From: Megaustenia siamemsis
Taxonomy: Eukaryota; Mollusca; Gastropoda; Stylommatophora; Ariophantidae
NCBI GenBank assembly: GCA_032433765.1
Contig: JAVIAB010000046.1
Location: 63,204,232-63,268,231 of the forward strand
Reading direction: 5' to 3'
DNA length: 64,000 bases
The position numbers and the translations under genes are program-made. Below the pieces are notes generated by a model, which saw only the letters and a program-made list of their open reading frames with translations, made no database searches and was not told where the DNA came from. Positions 1 through 12,179 of the stretch are shown here, in pieces. Numbering within the stretch: position 1 is the stretch's first letter; every line of letters begins with the position of its first letter.

Positions 1-3000
1 GATCACGACTGGTAGTAACCTGCATAAGTGTCACTGATCACGACTGGTAGTGACCTACATAAGTGTCGCTGATCACGACTGGTAGGAACCTACATAAGTG
101 TCGCTGATCACGACTGGTAGTAACCTACATAAGTGTCGCTGATCACGACTGGTAGTAACCTACATAAGTGTCGCTGATCACGACTGGTAGTAACCTACAT
201 AAGTGTCGCTGATCACGACTGGTAGTGACCTACATAAGTGTCGCTGATCACGACTGGTAGGAACCTACATAAGTGTCGCTGATTACGACTGGTAGTAACC
301 TACATAAGTGTCACTGATCACGACTGGTAGTAACCTACATAAGTGTCGCTGATCACGACTGGTAGTAACCTACATAAGTGTCACTGATCACGACTGGTAG
401 TAACCTACATAAGTGTCGCTGATCACGACTGGTAGTAACCTACATAAGTGTCAATGATCACGACTGGTAGTAACCTACATAAGTGTCACTGATCACGACT
501 GGTAGGAACCTACATAAGTGTCGCTGATCACGACTGGTAGTAACCTACATAAGTGTCGCTTATCACGACTGGTAGTAACCTACATAAGTGTCACTGATCA
601 CGACTGGTTATAACCTACATAAGTGTCGCTGATCACGACTGGTAGGAACCTACATAAGTGTCACTGATCATGACTGGTAGTAACCTACATAAGTGTCACT
701 GATCACGACTGGTAGTGACCTACATAAGTGTCGCTGATCACGACTGGTAGTAACCTACATAAGTGTCACTGATCATGACTGGTAGTAACCTACATAAGTG
801 TCGCTGATCACGACTGGTAGTAACCTACATAAGTGTCGCTGATCACGACTGGTAGTAACCTACATAAGTGTCGCTGATCACGACTGGTAGTAACCTACAT
901 AAGTGTCACTGATCATGACTGGTAGTAACCTACATAAGTGTCGCTGATCACGACTGGTAGGAACCTACATAAGTGTCGCTGATCACGACTGGTAGTAACC
1001 TACATAAGTGTCGCTGATCACGACTGGTAGTAACCTACATAAGTGTCGCTGATCACGACTGGTAGTAACCTACATAAGTGTCGCTGATCACGACTGGTAG
1101 TAACCTACATAAGTGTCGCTGATTACGACTGGTAGGAACCTACATAAGTGTCGCTGATCACGACTGGTAGTAACCTACATAAGTGTCACTGATCACGACT
1201 GGTAGGAACCTACATAAGTGTCGCTGATCACGACTGGTAGTAACCTACATAAGTGTCACTGATCACGACTGGTAGTAACCTACATAAGTGTCGCTGATCA
1301 CGACTGGTAGTGACCTACATAAGTGTCGCTGATCACGACTGGTAGTGACCTACATAAGTGTCGCTGATCACGACTGGTAGTAACCTACATAAGTGTCGCT
1401 GATCACGACTGGTAGTAACCTACATAAGTGTCGCTGATCACGACTGGTAGTAACCTACATAAGTGTCGCTGATCACGACTGGTTGTAACCAACATAAGTG
1501 TCGCTGATCACGACTGGTAGTAACCTACATAAGTGTCGCTGATCATGACTGGTAGTAACCTACATAAGTGTCGCTGATCACGACTGGTAGTAACCTACAT
1601 AAGTGTCGCTGATCACGACTGGTAGTAACCTACATAAGTACATAAGTGTCGCTGATCACGACTGGTAGTAACCTACATAAGTGTCACTGATCATGACTGG
1701 TAGTAACCTACATAAGTGTCGCTGATCACGACTGGTAGTAACCTACATAAGTGTCGCTGATCACGACTGGTAGTGACCTACATAAGTGTCGCTGATCACG
1801 ACTGGTAGGAACCTACATAAGTGTCGCTGATCACGACTGGTAGTAACCTACATAAGTGTCGCTGATCACGACTGGTAGTGACCTACATAAGTGTCGCTGA
1901 TCACGACTGGTAGGAACCTACATAAGTGTCGCTGATCACGACTGGTAGTAACCTACATAAGTGTCGCTGATCACGACTGGTAGTAACCTGCATAAGTGTC
2001 ACTGATCACGACTGGTAGTAACCTACATAAGTACATAAGTGTCGCTGATCACGACTGGTAGTAACCTACATAAGTGTCGCTGATCACGACTGGTAGTAAC
2101 CTGCATAAGTGTCACTGATCACGACTGGTAGTGACCTACATAAGTGTCGCTGATCACGACTGGTAGGAACCTACATAAGTGTCGCTGATCACGACTGGTA
2201 GTAACCTACATAAGTGTCGCTGATCACGACTGGTAGTAACCTACATAAGTGTCGCTGATCACGACTGGTAGTAACCTACATAAGTGTCGCTGATCACGAC
2301 TGGTAGTAACCTACATAAGTGTCGCTGATCACGACTGGTAGTAACCTACATAAGTGTCGCTGATCACGACTGGTAGTAACCTACATAAGTGTCGCTGATC
2401 ACGACTAGTAGTAACCTACATAAGTGTCGCTGATCACGACTGGTAGTAACCTACATAAGTGTCGCTGATCACGACTGGTAGTAACCTACATAAGTGTCGC
2501 TGATCACGACTGGTACGAACCTACATAAGTGTCGCTGATCACGACTGGTACGAACCTACATAAGTGTCGCTGATCACGACTGGTACGAACCTACATAAGT
2601 GTCGCTGATCACGACTGGTACGAACCTACATAAGTGTCGCTGATCACGACTGGTACGAACCTACATAAGTGTCGCTGATCACGACTGGTAGTAACCTACA
2701 TAAGTGTCGCTGATCACGACTGGTAGTAACCTACATAAGTGTCGCTGATCACGACTGGTAGTAACCTACATAAGTGTCGCTGATCACGACTGGTAGTAAC
2801 CTACATAAGTGTCGCTGATCACGACTGGTAGTAACCTACATAAGTGTCGCTGATCACGACTGGTAGTAACCTACATAAGTGTCGCTGATCACGACTGGTA
2901 GTAACCTACATAAGTGTCGCTGATCACGACTGGTAGTAACCTACATAAGTGTCGCTGATCACGACTGGTACGAACCTACATAAGTGTCGCTGATCACGAC

Positions 3001-3134
3001 TGGTACGAACCTACATAAGTGTCGCTGATCACGACTGGTACGAACCTACATAAGTGTCGCTGATCACGACTGGTACGAACCTACATAAGTGTCGCTGATC
3101 ACGACTGGTACGAACCTACATAAGTGTCGCTGAT
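1..3134. repeat. 35-bp satellite array, about 89 copies
   Basis: The unit begins GATCACGACTGGTAGTAACC and ends ATAAGTGTCGCT. The array is already running at base 1, so its left end is outside the window. Copies differ at a few positions (GTAAC, GTGAC, GGAAC or CGAAC; CGCT or CACT). Two copies carry an 8-bp internal duplication (near 1632 and 2025), 393 bp apart, which is eleven units plus 8. Blocks of five CGAAC-type copies start near 2507 and 2962, 455 bp or thirteen units apart. Both spacings point to higher-order duplication. Read on the minus strand every unit contains TTATGTAGGT, which resembles a splice donor. Confidence 0.98.
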
Positions 3135-3258
3135 CACGACTGGTATGTCATGTGGCCATGTCTTGTCTGTCTCGTTATTGGTTGCTCTCTTCACTACCAG
3201 ATGTCTAGGGGAACTCTCCGTTTCTGCGAGATCCAAAAACTCCAAAGAACTTGGTGAC
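3120..3258 (-). CDS. candidate exon (tentative gene 2, third exon)
   Basis: On the minus strand a strong acceptor (TCTTTTATTTCCACAG) ends at 3259. The sequence that follows is open in one frame for 46 codons, up to a donor-like TTAT|GTAGGT in the first satellite unit. If unspliced there, it reaches a TGA at 3099. The frame needs one base from this exon to complete an incoming codon, which fits the AG ending of the exon at 10648-10736. The predicted peptide begins SPSSLEFLDLAETESSPRHL, then has a Lys-Arg pair and a polar stretch ending PVVISDTY. I do not recognise a family. The open length alone is not significant. The support is the acceptor plus the phase match. Confidence 0.3.
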
Positions 3259-3546
3259 CTGTGGAAATAAAAGATTTATGAACTTCAAGAATTGATCTTA
3301 CTGTACTCCAGGCAGCCCCAGAGGTGCTAAAGCTGTATATGTTTGTTTGTTTCAGTGAGAAATTTAAATCCTGTTTGCTTCTACTGCTCGCTGGCTAACC
3401 ACATTCCAAATTCTACTTTTCAGATCGATATCGTAAACTGATAAAACGGGAAATGTAATCGAATACAGAAAAGAAAATATTCAAAATATTACGTAAGTTT
3501 CATTGACAAGGAAAGAAGAAACATGAGAGAGAGAGAGAGAGAAAGA

Positions 3547-3579
<33 letters not shown>

Positions 3580-3639
3580 TTACGAGAAGGCATCTATGGG
3601 AGTAACTAACGGCATATGAAATAAACAAACATCTAATCT
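3259..3639. other. unique sequence with GA microsatellite
   Basis: This stretch has no convincing gene. It holds a (GA)n tract at about 3525-3579, interrupted once or twice. The part next to 3258 would be intron if the neighbouring minus-strand exon is real. Confidence 0.7.
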
Positions 3640-3743
3640 TCTTCTGTCCTTCCTCATTTGTCTTTCAGTGTTGAGAGGTGACATAGTTAGCAATATTTTG
3701 TACCTCTGTTAACGTCTGCTGTTATGTTCCTAGTGTTTCTAAT

Positions 3744-4134
3744 GGTTATGGTTATGGTTATGGTTATGGTTATGGAAGACCCGGTATCACTGCAAACGAA
3801 TTATCTCGGCGGTTGTACATGGGCGGTTGAGCAATTATTAAATCCATAATTGCTCAACCGCCCGTGCCAGTGTAATCATCCGAATTACTATCTCATCTCC
3901 CAAACAAAGAAAGGTAACAGTAGTCCCCATCATAGAAGTCTCAGCACACGCCAAAAGACATAAGGCGAAACCGCACAGAAAGTGTACACAACTGTCTGTT
4001 CCCTGTCATACGATATCATTATCCATCGTAAACAATCGGAATATTGAAATACGATTAAAACAGATGAAACGCACAGCTCACGGTGTGCTAGAGCACTTAA
4101 CTCAGTAGCTCCTGCAACAAGCGAAGTGTTTCTA
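3744..4134 (-). mobile_element. 391-bp non-autonomous retroposon nested in a LINE
   Basis: The insert is flanked by the 12-bp direct repeat AGTGTTTCTAAT at 3732-3743 and 4135-4146. The uninterrupted site is preserved in other copies of the host LINE. One end is a (GGTTAT)n tract (3744-3776), which reads as an (ATAACC)n tail on the minus strand. The interior contains a strong hairpin at 3818-3866. The other end has weak similarity to a tRNA A-box region (near 4075-4112) and no clear B box. A SINE-like element mobilised by LINE machinery is the simplest reading. No coding capacity is seen. Confidence 0.7.
3818..3866. repeat. 21-bp inverted repeat (hairpin)
   Basis: The arms 3818-3838 and 3846-3866 pair over 21 bp with a single G-T wobble and a 7-base loop. 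The core GGGCGGTTGAGCAATTAT is perfectly mirrored. It lies inside the nested retroposon, so it is probably a structural part of that element. Confidence 0.9.
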
Positions 4135-4309
4135 ATATTCCATCTATCTACCTTTTGTTCTTCTGTTGAGTTCTGCTGTTATGTTTCCTAGAGTTCCAAA
4201 TATTATATCAATCCATCTGTTTTGGCGGTCGGACCTTGTGTCTGGTTTCCTCGTAACGTTTATTGAAGGCTCGTTGTGTTTGAACTTCATGTTCATCATC
4301 TAACCAAGC

Positions 4310-4555
4310 CATGTACAAGTGTCTATATCAATAGAGAGAGGGCAGCAACAAGATACACAGATCACTGTGAAGTCACGACAGGTTCGACAATCCCTTATTG
4401 TTTATTACAGACATGGACTACACACGGTAAACACCGGACCCAAGGATCGACCACTCTATATCTGCATGATATAGAAACACTCAGTAACCCAAGTAGGAAA
4501 GTCCAACAGAAGACCGCAAGCTGTATCTCCCGTTGACGCTAAAGAGCTAATCGAG
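4310..4555 (+). mobile_element. internally deleted LINE fragment (family C)
   Basis: The plus strand encodes SVYINRERAATRYTDHCEV at about 4318-4374, which matches the RT segment before the RQG motif in the copy at 35758-37485. It then jumps to the 3' terminal segment (RKVQQKTASCISR, the counterpart of RRAKDRKLYIPS). The central and downstream parts are missing. It is in opposite orientation to the fragment at 3640-4280, and the 10-bp array starts at its 3' end. Confidence 0.65.
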
Positions 4556-4802
4556 AAGGGAAAGAAGTAGAAGAAGATAGTAGAAGAATAGAAGAATAGA
4601 AGAATAGAAGAATAGAAGAATAGAAGATTAGAAGAATAGAAGATTAGAAGAATAGAAGAATAGAAGAATAGAAGATTAGAAGAATAGAAGAATAGAAGAT
4701 TAGAAGAATAGAAGAATAGAAGATTAGAAGAATAGAAGATTAGAAGAATAGAAGATTAGAAGAATAGAAGAATAGAAGAATAGAAGATTAGAAGAATAGA
4801 AG
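4556..4802. repeat. 10-bp minisatellite after a LINE 3' end
   Basis: Units of GAAGAATAGA with a GAAGATTAGA variant repeat about 24 times. The array starts just at the 3' end of the LINE fragment, so it may be an expanded element tail. Confidence 0.9.
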
Positions 4803-5304
4803 AGACTACCGTTTCCTTCCACGCCATGACGGCCGCGCGGGGTATACACCTTATTCATCTACTCCATCTTCTTCCTCTTTTTCCTTCTTCATTTGTCTTT
4901 ATTTGTCTGTTTGCAGGTTTCGTTCAGTGAACTACGTTTGAGTCCATATTTAACTAACCCACAACAAACATCTCGAGTTTTGTTGAAAACACCATACGTT
5001 TGGATCACATTGACAAACTCGTTATGTTCGTGCCAATGCTTAGTAAGTCATGTGATCGCTCTGGTTAAAAGTAATAGGAGATAGCTTTGTGTAACTGCTT
5101 CACTAATATAGGACGTTATAAATAGCAAAACGTTTCGATTAAAAAGTTATCATCAGGAAGAGAGAAACAATGAAAAAAAATCGATATGATTACATGGATA
5201 GACACAGAAGATCGGTGAAAATATAACGAGTTTTTATCTGAGCTGCCATGAATACGTTGTAGAATCATTACTATCTTCTGGGTGACTTTGTGTCCGGCTA
5301 CTGA
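4803..5304. other. unique sequence, no gene recognised
   Basis: This holds a pyrimidine-rich stretch around 4860-4915 and otherwise featureless AT-rich DNA. Short open frames here have no recognisable content. Confidence 0.6.
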
Positions 5305-8300
5305 TACAAGTTTTACCACAACCACTACTATAACTACCATCACTACCACCATAAATACCATCGCTACAACCTTAAGTACCATCGCTACCACCATAGCTAC
5401 CATCAGTTTAACCAACACCATCACCATCACTACCACTATAATTACCATCACTACCACCATAACTATCATCAGTATAACCAACACCACCACCATCACTACC
5501 ACCATAACTATCATCAGTATAACCAATACCACCACCATCACTACCACCATAACTAACATCACTACCACAATAACTACCATCATTACTACCATAACTACCA
5601 TCAGTATAATCAACACCACCACCACCACTACCACAATAACTACCATCAGTATAATCAACACCACCACCACCACAAACACTACCACCATAACTACCATCAG
5701 TATAATCAACGCCACCACCACTACCACAATAACTACCATCAGTATAATCAACGCCACCACCACTACCACAATAACTACCATCAGTATAATCAACGCCACC
5801 ACCACTACCACAATAACTACCATCAGTATAATCAACACCACCACCACCACAAACACTACCACCATAACTACCATCAGTATAATCAACGCCACCACCACTA
5901 CCACAATAACTACCATCAGTATAATCAACGCCACCACCACTACCACAATAAATACCATCAGTATAATCAACACCACCACCACTACCACCATAACTACCAT
6001 CAGTATAATCAACACCACCACCACCACCACTACCACTATAATTACCATCAGTATAATCAACACCACCACCATTACCACAATAAATACCATCAGTATAATC
6101 AACACCACCACCACTACCACCATAAATACCATCAGTATAATCAACACCACCACCACTACCACCATAACTACCATCAGAATAACTAACACCGCACCACATC
6201 ACTACCACCACAACCATCACTAACATCACTACCACCATAACTACCATCAGAATAACTAACACCGCCACCACATCACTACCACCACAACCATCACTAACAT
6301 CACTACCACCATAACTACCATCAGTATAACCAATACACCATCACATCACTACCACAACACCATCACTACATCACTACCACCATAACTACCATCATTGTAA
6401 CCAACACCACAACAACCATCACTGCCATCACTACCACCATAACTACCATCACTAACATCACTACCACCATAACTACCATCAGTATAACCAATACCACCAT
6501 CACATCACTACCACAACAACCATCACTAACATCACTACCACCATAACTACCATCATTGTAACCAACACCACAACAACCATCACTGCCATCACTACCACCA
6601 TAACTACCATCACTGCCATCACTACCACCATAACTACCATCACTACCATCACTACCACCATAACTACGATCAGTATAACCAACACCACCACCATAACTAC
6701 CATCAGTATAACCAACATCACCACCATCATAACTACCATCAGTATAACCAACACCACCACCATAACTACCATAAGTATAACCAACATCACCACCATCATA
6801 ACTACCATCAGTATAACCAACATCACCACCACATAATTGCCATCAGTATAACCAACATCACCACCATAACTACCATCAGTATAACCAACATCAGCACCAT
6901 CATAACTACCATCAGTATAACCAACATCACCACCATCATAACTACCATCAGTATAACCAACATCACCACCATAACTACCATCAGTATAACCAACACACAC
7001 CACCATAACTACCATCAGTATAACCAACATCACCACCATCATAACTACCATCAGTATAACCAACATCACCACCATAACTACCATCAGTATAACCAACATC
7101 AGCACCATCATAACTACCATCAGTATAACCAACATCAGCACCATCATAACTACCATCAGTATAACCAACATCACCACCACCATAACTACCATCAGTATAA
7201 CCAACATCACCACCATCATAACTACCATCAGTATAACCAACACCACCACCATAATTGCCATCAGTATAACCAACATCACCACCATCATAACTACCATCAG
7301 TACAACCAACATCAGCACCATCAAACCTACCATTAGTATAACCAACACCACAACACCAAAACTACCATCAGTATAACTAACATAAGCACTACCATAACTA
7401 CCATCAGTATAACCAACATCAACACAACCATCACTACTACCACCACCACATCACTACTACAGCCACCACCATCACTACTACAGCCACCACCATTATCACC
7501 AACATCACTACTACAGCCACCACCATCACTACTACTCCACCGTACCATCACTACTACAGCCACCACCATCACTACTACAGCCACCACCATTATCACCAAC
7601 ATCACTACTACAGCCACCACCATCACTACTACAGCCACCACCATTATCACCAACATCACTACTACAGCCACCACCATCACTACTACTCCCACCGTACCAT
7701 CACTACTACAGCCACCACTATCACTACTACAGCCACCACCATTATCACCACCATCACTACTACCACCATCACCACCACCATCACTACTACAGTCACCACC
7801 ATTATCACCACCATCACTACCACCACCATCACTACTACCACCATCACTACTCTCACCACCACAATCACTATTACCACCACCATCATCACTAACACCACCA
7901 ACACCATCACTACCACCACAACTACATCAGTATAACCAACACCACCACCACCATAACTACCATCAGTATAACCACACCACCACCACCATTACTACCATCA
8001 GTATAAACCAACATCACCACCACCATTACTACCATCAGTATAACCAACATCACCACCACCATCACGACCACCATAACTACCATCAGTATAACCAACATCA
8101 ACACAACCATCACTACCATCACGACCACCATAACTACCATAAGTATAACCAACACCACCTCCCCTATCAATAACACCACCACTACCACCACATCCATCAC
8201 TACAACCACCACAACCATCATTACCACCATCACTACCACCACAACCATCATCACCATCACTAATACCACTACGACCACCATCACTACCATCACCACCATA

Positions 8301-10495
8301 ACCACCATAACTACAATCACCACCATCACTATCATCACTACCATAACTAGCATCACCACCATTACCACCATCACTACTACCACCACCAACATCACTACCC
8401 TCAAACCCACTACCTCCATCACTACCACATCACTACCACCACCAACACCACCACCACCACTACTAACACCACTACCACCACTATTACTATCACCACCACC
8501 ATCACCACTACCACCATCAGCACTACCACAACTACTATCACTACCAACACCACCACCATCTCAACCATCACTAGCACCTCCATTACCACTACCAAAATAA
8601 TCACCACCACTACTACCAGCAGCACTACCAACACTACAACCATCTTAACCATCACTACCGTCACCACCACCATTACCACCACATCGCTACTTCTACCACC
8701 ACCACCACCATTAAATTACCATAACTACTACTTCCATCACTACAACAACGACCACCATTACCACAACCATCAATACCACAACCATGAACTACCACCACCA
8801 TCACTACTACCACCATCACTACTACCACCACCACTACTACCACCACCACGATCACTACTACCACCACCACCATCACTACTACCACCACCACCATCACTAC
8901 TACTACCACCACCTACTACCACAATCACTACTATCACCACCATCATTACTACCACCATCACTACTACCACCACCACCATCACTACTACCACCACCACCAT
9001 CACTACTACCACCACCACCTACTACCACAATCACTACTATCACCACCATCATTACTACCACCATCACTACTACCACCACCACCATCACTACTACCACCAC
9101 CACCTACTACCACAATCACTACTACCACCACATCACTACTACCACCACCACCATCACTACTACCACCACCACCATCACTACTACCACCACAGCCATCACT
9201 ACTACCACCACCACCATCACTACTACAGCCACCACTATTATCACCCCCATCACTACTACCACCATCACTACTACCACTACCACCATCACTATTACCACCA
9301 CCACCATTACCACCTTCATCACTAATACCACCATCACTATTACCACCACCACCATTACCACCATCATCACTACTACCACCACCATAACGACCATCACCAT
9401 TACTACTACCACAACCACCATTACCACCACCACCATTACCACCACCATTACCACCACCATTACCACCACCACCAATACTACCACCACCACCATCACTACT
9501 ACCAGCACCACCATCACTACTACCACCACCACCATCACTACTACCACCACCACCATCACTACTACCACCACCACCATCACTACTACCAGCACCACCATCA
9601 CTACTACCACCACCACCATCACTACTACCAGCACCACCATCACTACTACCACCACCACCATCACTACTACCACCACCACCATCACAACTACCAGCACCAC
9701 CATCACTACTACCACCACCACCATCACTACTACCACCACCACCATCACTACTACCACCACCACCATCACTACTACCACCACCACCATCACTACTACCACC
9801 ACCACCATCACTACTACCACCACCACCTACTACCACAATCACTACTACCACCACCATCACTACTACCACCACCACCATCACTACTACCACCACCACCATC
9901 ACTACTACCACCACCACCTACTACCACAATCACTACTACCACCACCATCACTACTACCACCACCACCATCACTACTACCACCACAGCCATCACTACTACC
10001 ACCACCACCATCACTACTACAGCCACCACTATTATCACCCCCATCACTACTACCACCATCACTACTACCACTACCACCATCACTATTACCACCACCACCA
10101 TTACCACCTTCATCACTAATACCACCATCACTATTACCACCACCACCATTACCACCATCATCACTACTACCACCACCATAACGACCATCACCATTACTAC
10201 TACCACAACCATCACTACCACCACCACCATTACCACAAGCATCACTACCACCGCCACCACCATTACCACAACCATCACTACTACCACCACCACCATTACC
10301 ACCACCATCCCTACTACCACCATCACCATCACTATTACCACCATCACTACTACTACCACCACAATTACTACTACAACCACTACCACCATGACTACTACCA
10401 CCACCACCATCATAACCACAACCAACATCACTACTACCATCACTAACAACACCACTATCAGTACTACCACCACTACCACCACCAACAATAACACA
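5305..10495. repeat. 5.2-kb ACC/ATC low-complexity array
   Basis: The plus strand is built from ACC, ATC, ACT and ATA triplet-like words almost without G. The left half uses units such as ACCATAACTACCATCAGTAT followed by AACCAACACC-like words. The right half is mostly CACCATCACTACTACCAC. The register is largely threefold, so poly-Thr, poly-His/Tyr, poly-Val/Met and Gly/Ser frames stay open for hundreds of codons on both strands. These are artefacts. A block of about 290 bp at 9120-9417 recurs at 9914-10211 with a 794-bp offset, including its rare variants, which shows segmental duplication inside the array. Confidence 0.97.
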
Positions 10496-10647
10496 TCCAT
10501 TTCTTTTCTTTCACTTATGCCGACAAGAGCGTGTTAGTCTGAGACTCGACCACGATCACTATATTGAACTGCCAGCTCGCTACACACTACACCACTGGCA
10601 CGGACACGGGCTGCTACAACACAGTACACAAGGGAAGGATAGCTTAC

Positions 10648-10736
10648 CTGATGAATCCTTGATCTGTGTCCAACGATCCTATCCATTGTTCATTGTCATG
10701 GAGTAGACCGTCAACTGCTGGCGCATCTCGACGGAG
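10648..10736 (-). CDS. candidate exon (tentative gene 2, second exon)
   Basis: The exon is 89 nt, with acceptor CTTCTCATTAG at its 5' side and donor CAG|GTAAGC at its 3' side, both near consensus. One frame is open throughout and encodes LRRDAPAVDGLLHDNEQWIG followed by SLDTDQGFI, ending with two bases (AG) of a split codon. It enters in phase 0, matching the signal-peptide exon at 15349-15423, and leaves in the phase needed by 3120-3258. It contains an Arg-Arg pair. I do not recognise a family; the WIG motif recalls C-type lectins, but the exon is too short to say. The 61-bp array begins exactly at the acceptor. Confidence 0.45.
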
Positions 10737-11502
10737 CTAATGAGAAGTCAGTACTTTACATATATGTACATATGTCTATAGTACATCGTGATGGAGCTAA
10801 ATGAGAAGTCAGTACTTTACATATATGTACATATGTCTATAGTACATCGTGATGGAGCTAAATGAGAAGTCAGTACTCTACATATATGTACATATGTCTA
10901 TAGTACATCCGGATGGAGCTAAATGAGAAGTCAGTACTTTACATATATGTACATATGTCTATAGTACATCCGGATGGAGCTAAATGAGAAGTCAGTACTT
11001 TACATATATGTACATATGTCTATAGTACATCGTGATGGAGCTAAATGAGAAGTCAGTACTCTACATATATGTACATATGTCTATAGTACATCTGGATGGA
11101 ACTAAATGAGAAGTCAGTACTCTACATATATGTACATATGTCTATAGTACATCTGGATGGAACTAAATGAGAAGTCAGTACTCTACATATATGTACATAT
11201 GTCTATAGTACATCTTGATGGAACTAAATGATAAGTCAGTACTCTACATATATGTACATATGTCTATAGTACATCTTGATGGAGCTAAATGAGAAGTCAG
11301 TACTTTACATATATGTACATATGTCTATAGTACATCTGGATGGAACTAAATGAGAAGTCAGTACTTTACATATATGTACATATGTCTATAGTACATCTCG
11401 ATGGAGCTAAATGAGGAGTCAGTACTTTATATATATGTACATATGTCTATAGTACATCTGGATGGAACTAAATGAGAAGTCAGTACTTTACATATATACA
11501 CA
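10737..11502. repeat. 61-bp minisatellite carrying splice-acceptor copies
   Basis: About 12.5 copies are present. Each includes the near-palindrome TACATATATGTACATATGT and the segment GATGGAGCTAAATGAGAAGT. Read on the minus strand this segment is ACTTCTCATTTAG|CTCCATC, close to the real acceptor and first bases of the exon at 10736. The array therefore looks like repeated duplication across an intron-exon border. Confidence 0.95.
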
Positions 11503-11539
11503 TATAAATGCTTTCATGGAAATAACAGTTAACACGAAA

Positions 11540-12016
11540 TTTTCATTCATCATTGAGTGCCGTCTCCGCATTGACGGTTGGCTACCATGGAGCGCCATTT
11601 CGCTCTGTCTCTTGCTTTGATAGTGCAGGTTGTCATAGGCTGACATGTCCATCTTTTGATGTTACTCGTCCATGTTAGTCTTGGTCTGCCTCTTTTACCT
11701 TGTATTTCCCCATCCAAGATTACTTTCAGTAGGCTGACATGTCCATCTTTTGATGTTACTCCTTCATGTTAGTTTTGGTCTGCCTCTTTTACCTTGTATT
11801 TCCCCATCCAAGATTACTTTCAGTAGGCTGACATGTCCATCTTTTGATGTTACTCGTCCATGTTAGTCTTGGTCTGCCTCTTTTACCTTGTATTTCCCCA
11901 TCCAAGATTACTTTCAGTAGGCTGACATGTCCATCTTTTGATGTTACTCCTTCATGTTAGTTTTGGTCTGCCTCTTTTACCTTGTATTTCCCTATCTAGG
12001 AGTACTTTCAGTAAAT
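11540..12016 (-). mobile_element. LINE 3' fragment (family B) with 94-bp internal array
   Basis: The minus strand encodes the C-terminal end of an RTE-like LINE polyprotein: VILDGEIQGKRGRPRLTWTS, then a segment ending near the CGDGTQ-like terminus by the ATGATG tail at 11540-11552. The segment 11641-12016 is four tandem copies of a 94-bp unit taken from this coding sequence. The homologous copy at 24684-25160 has the segment once. The fragment is truncated and non-functional. Confidence 0.8.
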
Positions 12017-12179
12017 GATGAAATCTATCACGTGCGTTTGTAAAGCGAGAAGATGGTAGCACTCAAGTCATTAAAGCTCTGGCCACATCTGTGTTGTTAT
12101 TGTCCACTACCCTAACATATGAACCCGGACATGAAATCTAATTTTCAATTAATTCACAGATTTGTGTTTGATACGTCAG

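Larger units (their letters stand above)
3640..4280 (-). mobile_element. LINE 3' fragment (family C), split by a nested insertion
   Basis: The pieces 3640-3743 and 4135-4280 read on the minus strand as the 3' end of the same LINE seen at 35758-37485 and 39700-40440. The minus strand carries the remnant of the terminal LYIPST-like segment and, further in, the equivalents of KRWIDGI and GRPRKR. Removing the insert at 3744-4134 and one 12-bp duplication rejoins the pieces exactly as in the other copies. The fragment is short, broken by stops and not functional. Confidence 0.75.

Noticed and set aside
1..3134. CRISPR-like regular spacing of a 35-bp repeat
   Set aside because: The copies are head to tail with no unique spacers, and the context is eukaryotic. 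It is a satellite.
5116..10500. Many long frames of poly-Thr, poly-Val/Met, poly-His/Tyr and Gly-Ser type
   Set aside because: They arise from the triplet-like ACC/ATC array and appear in several frames on both strands. There is no start context, splice signal or codon bias.
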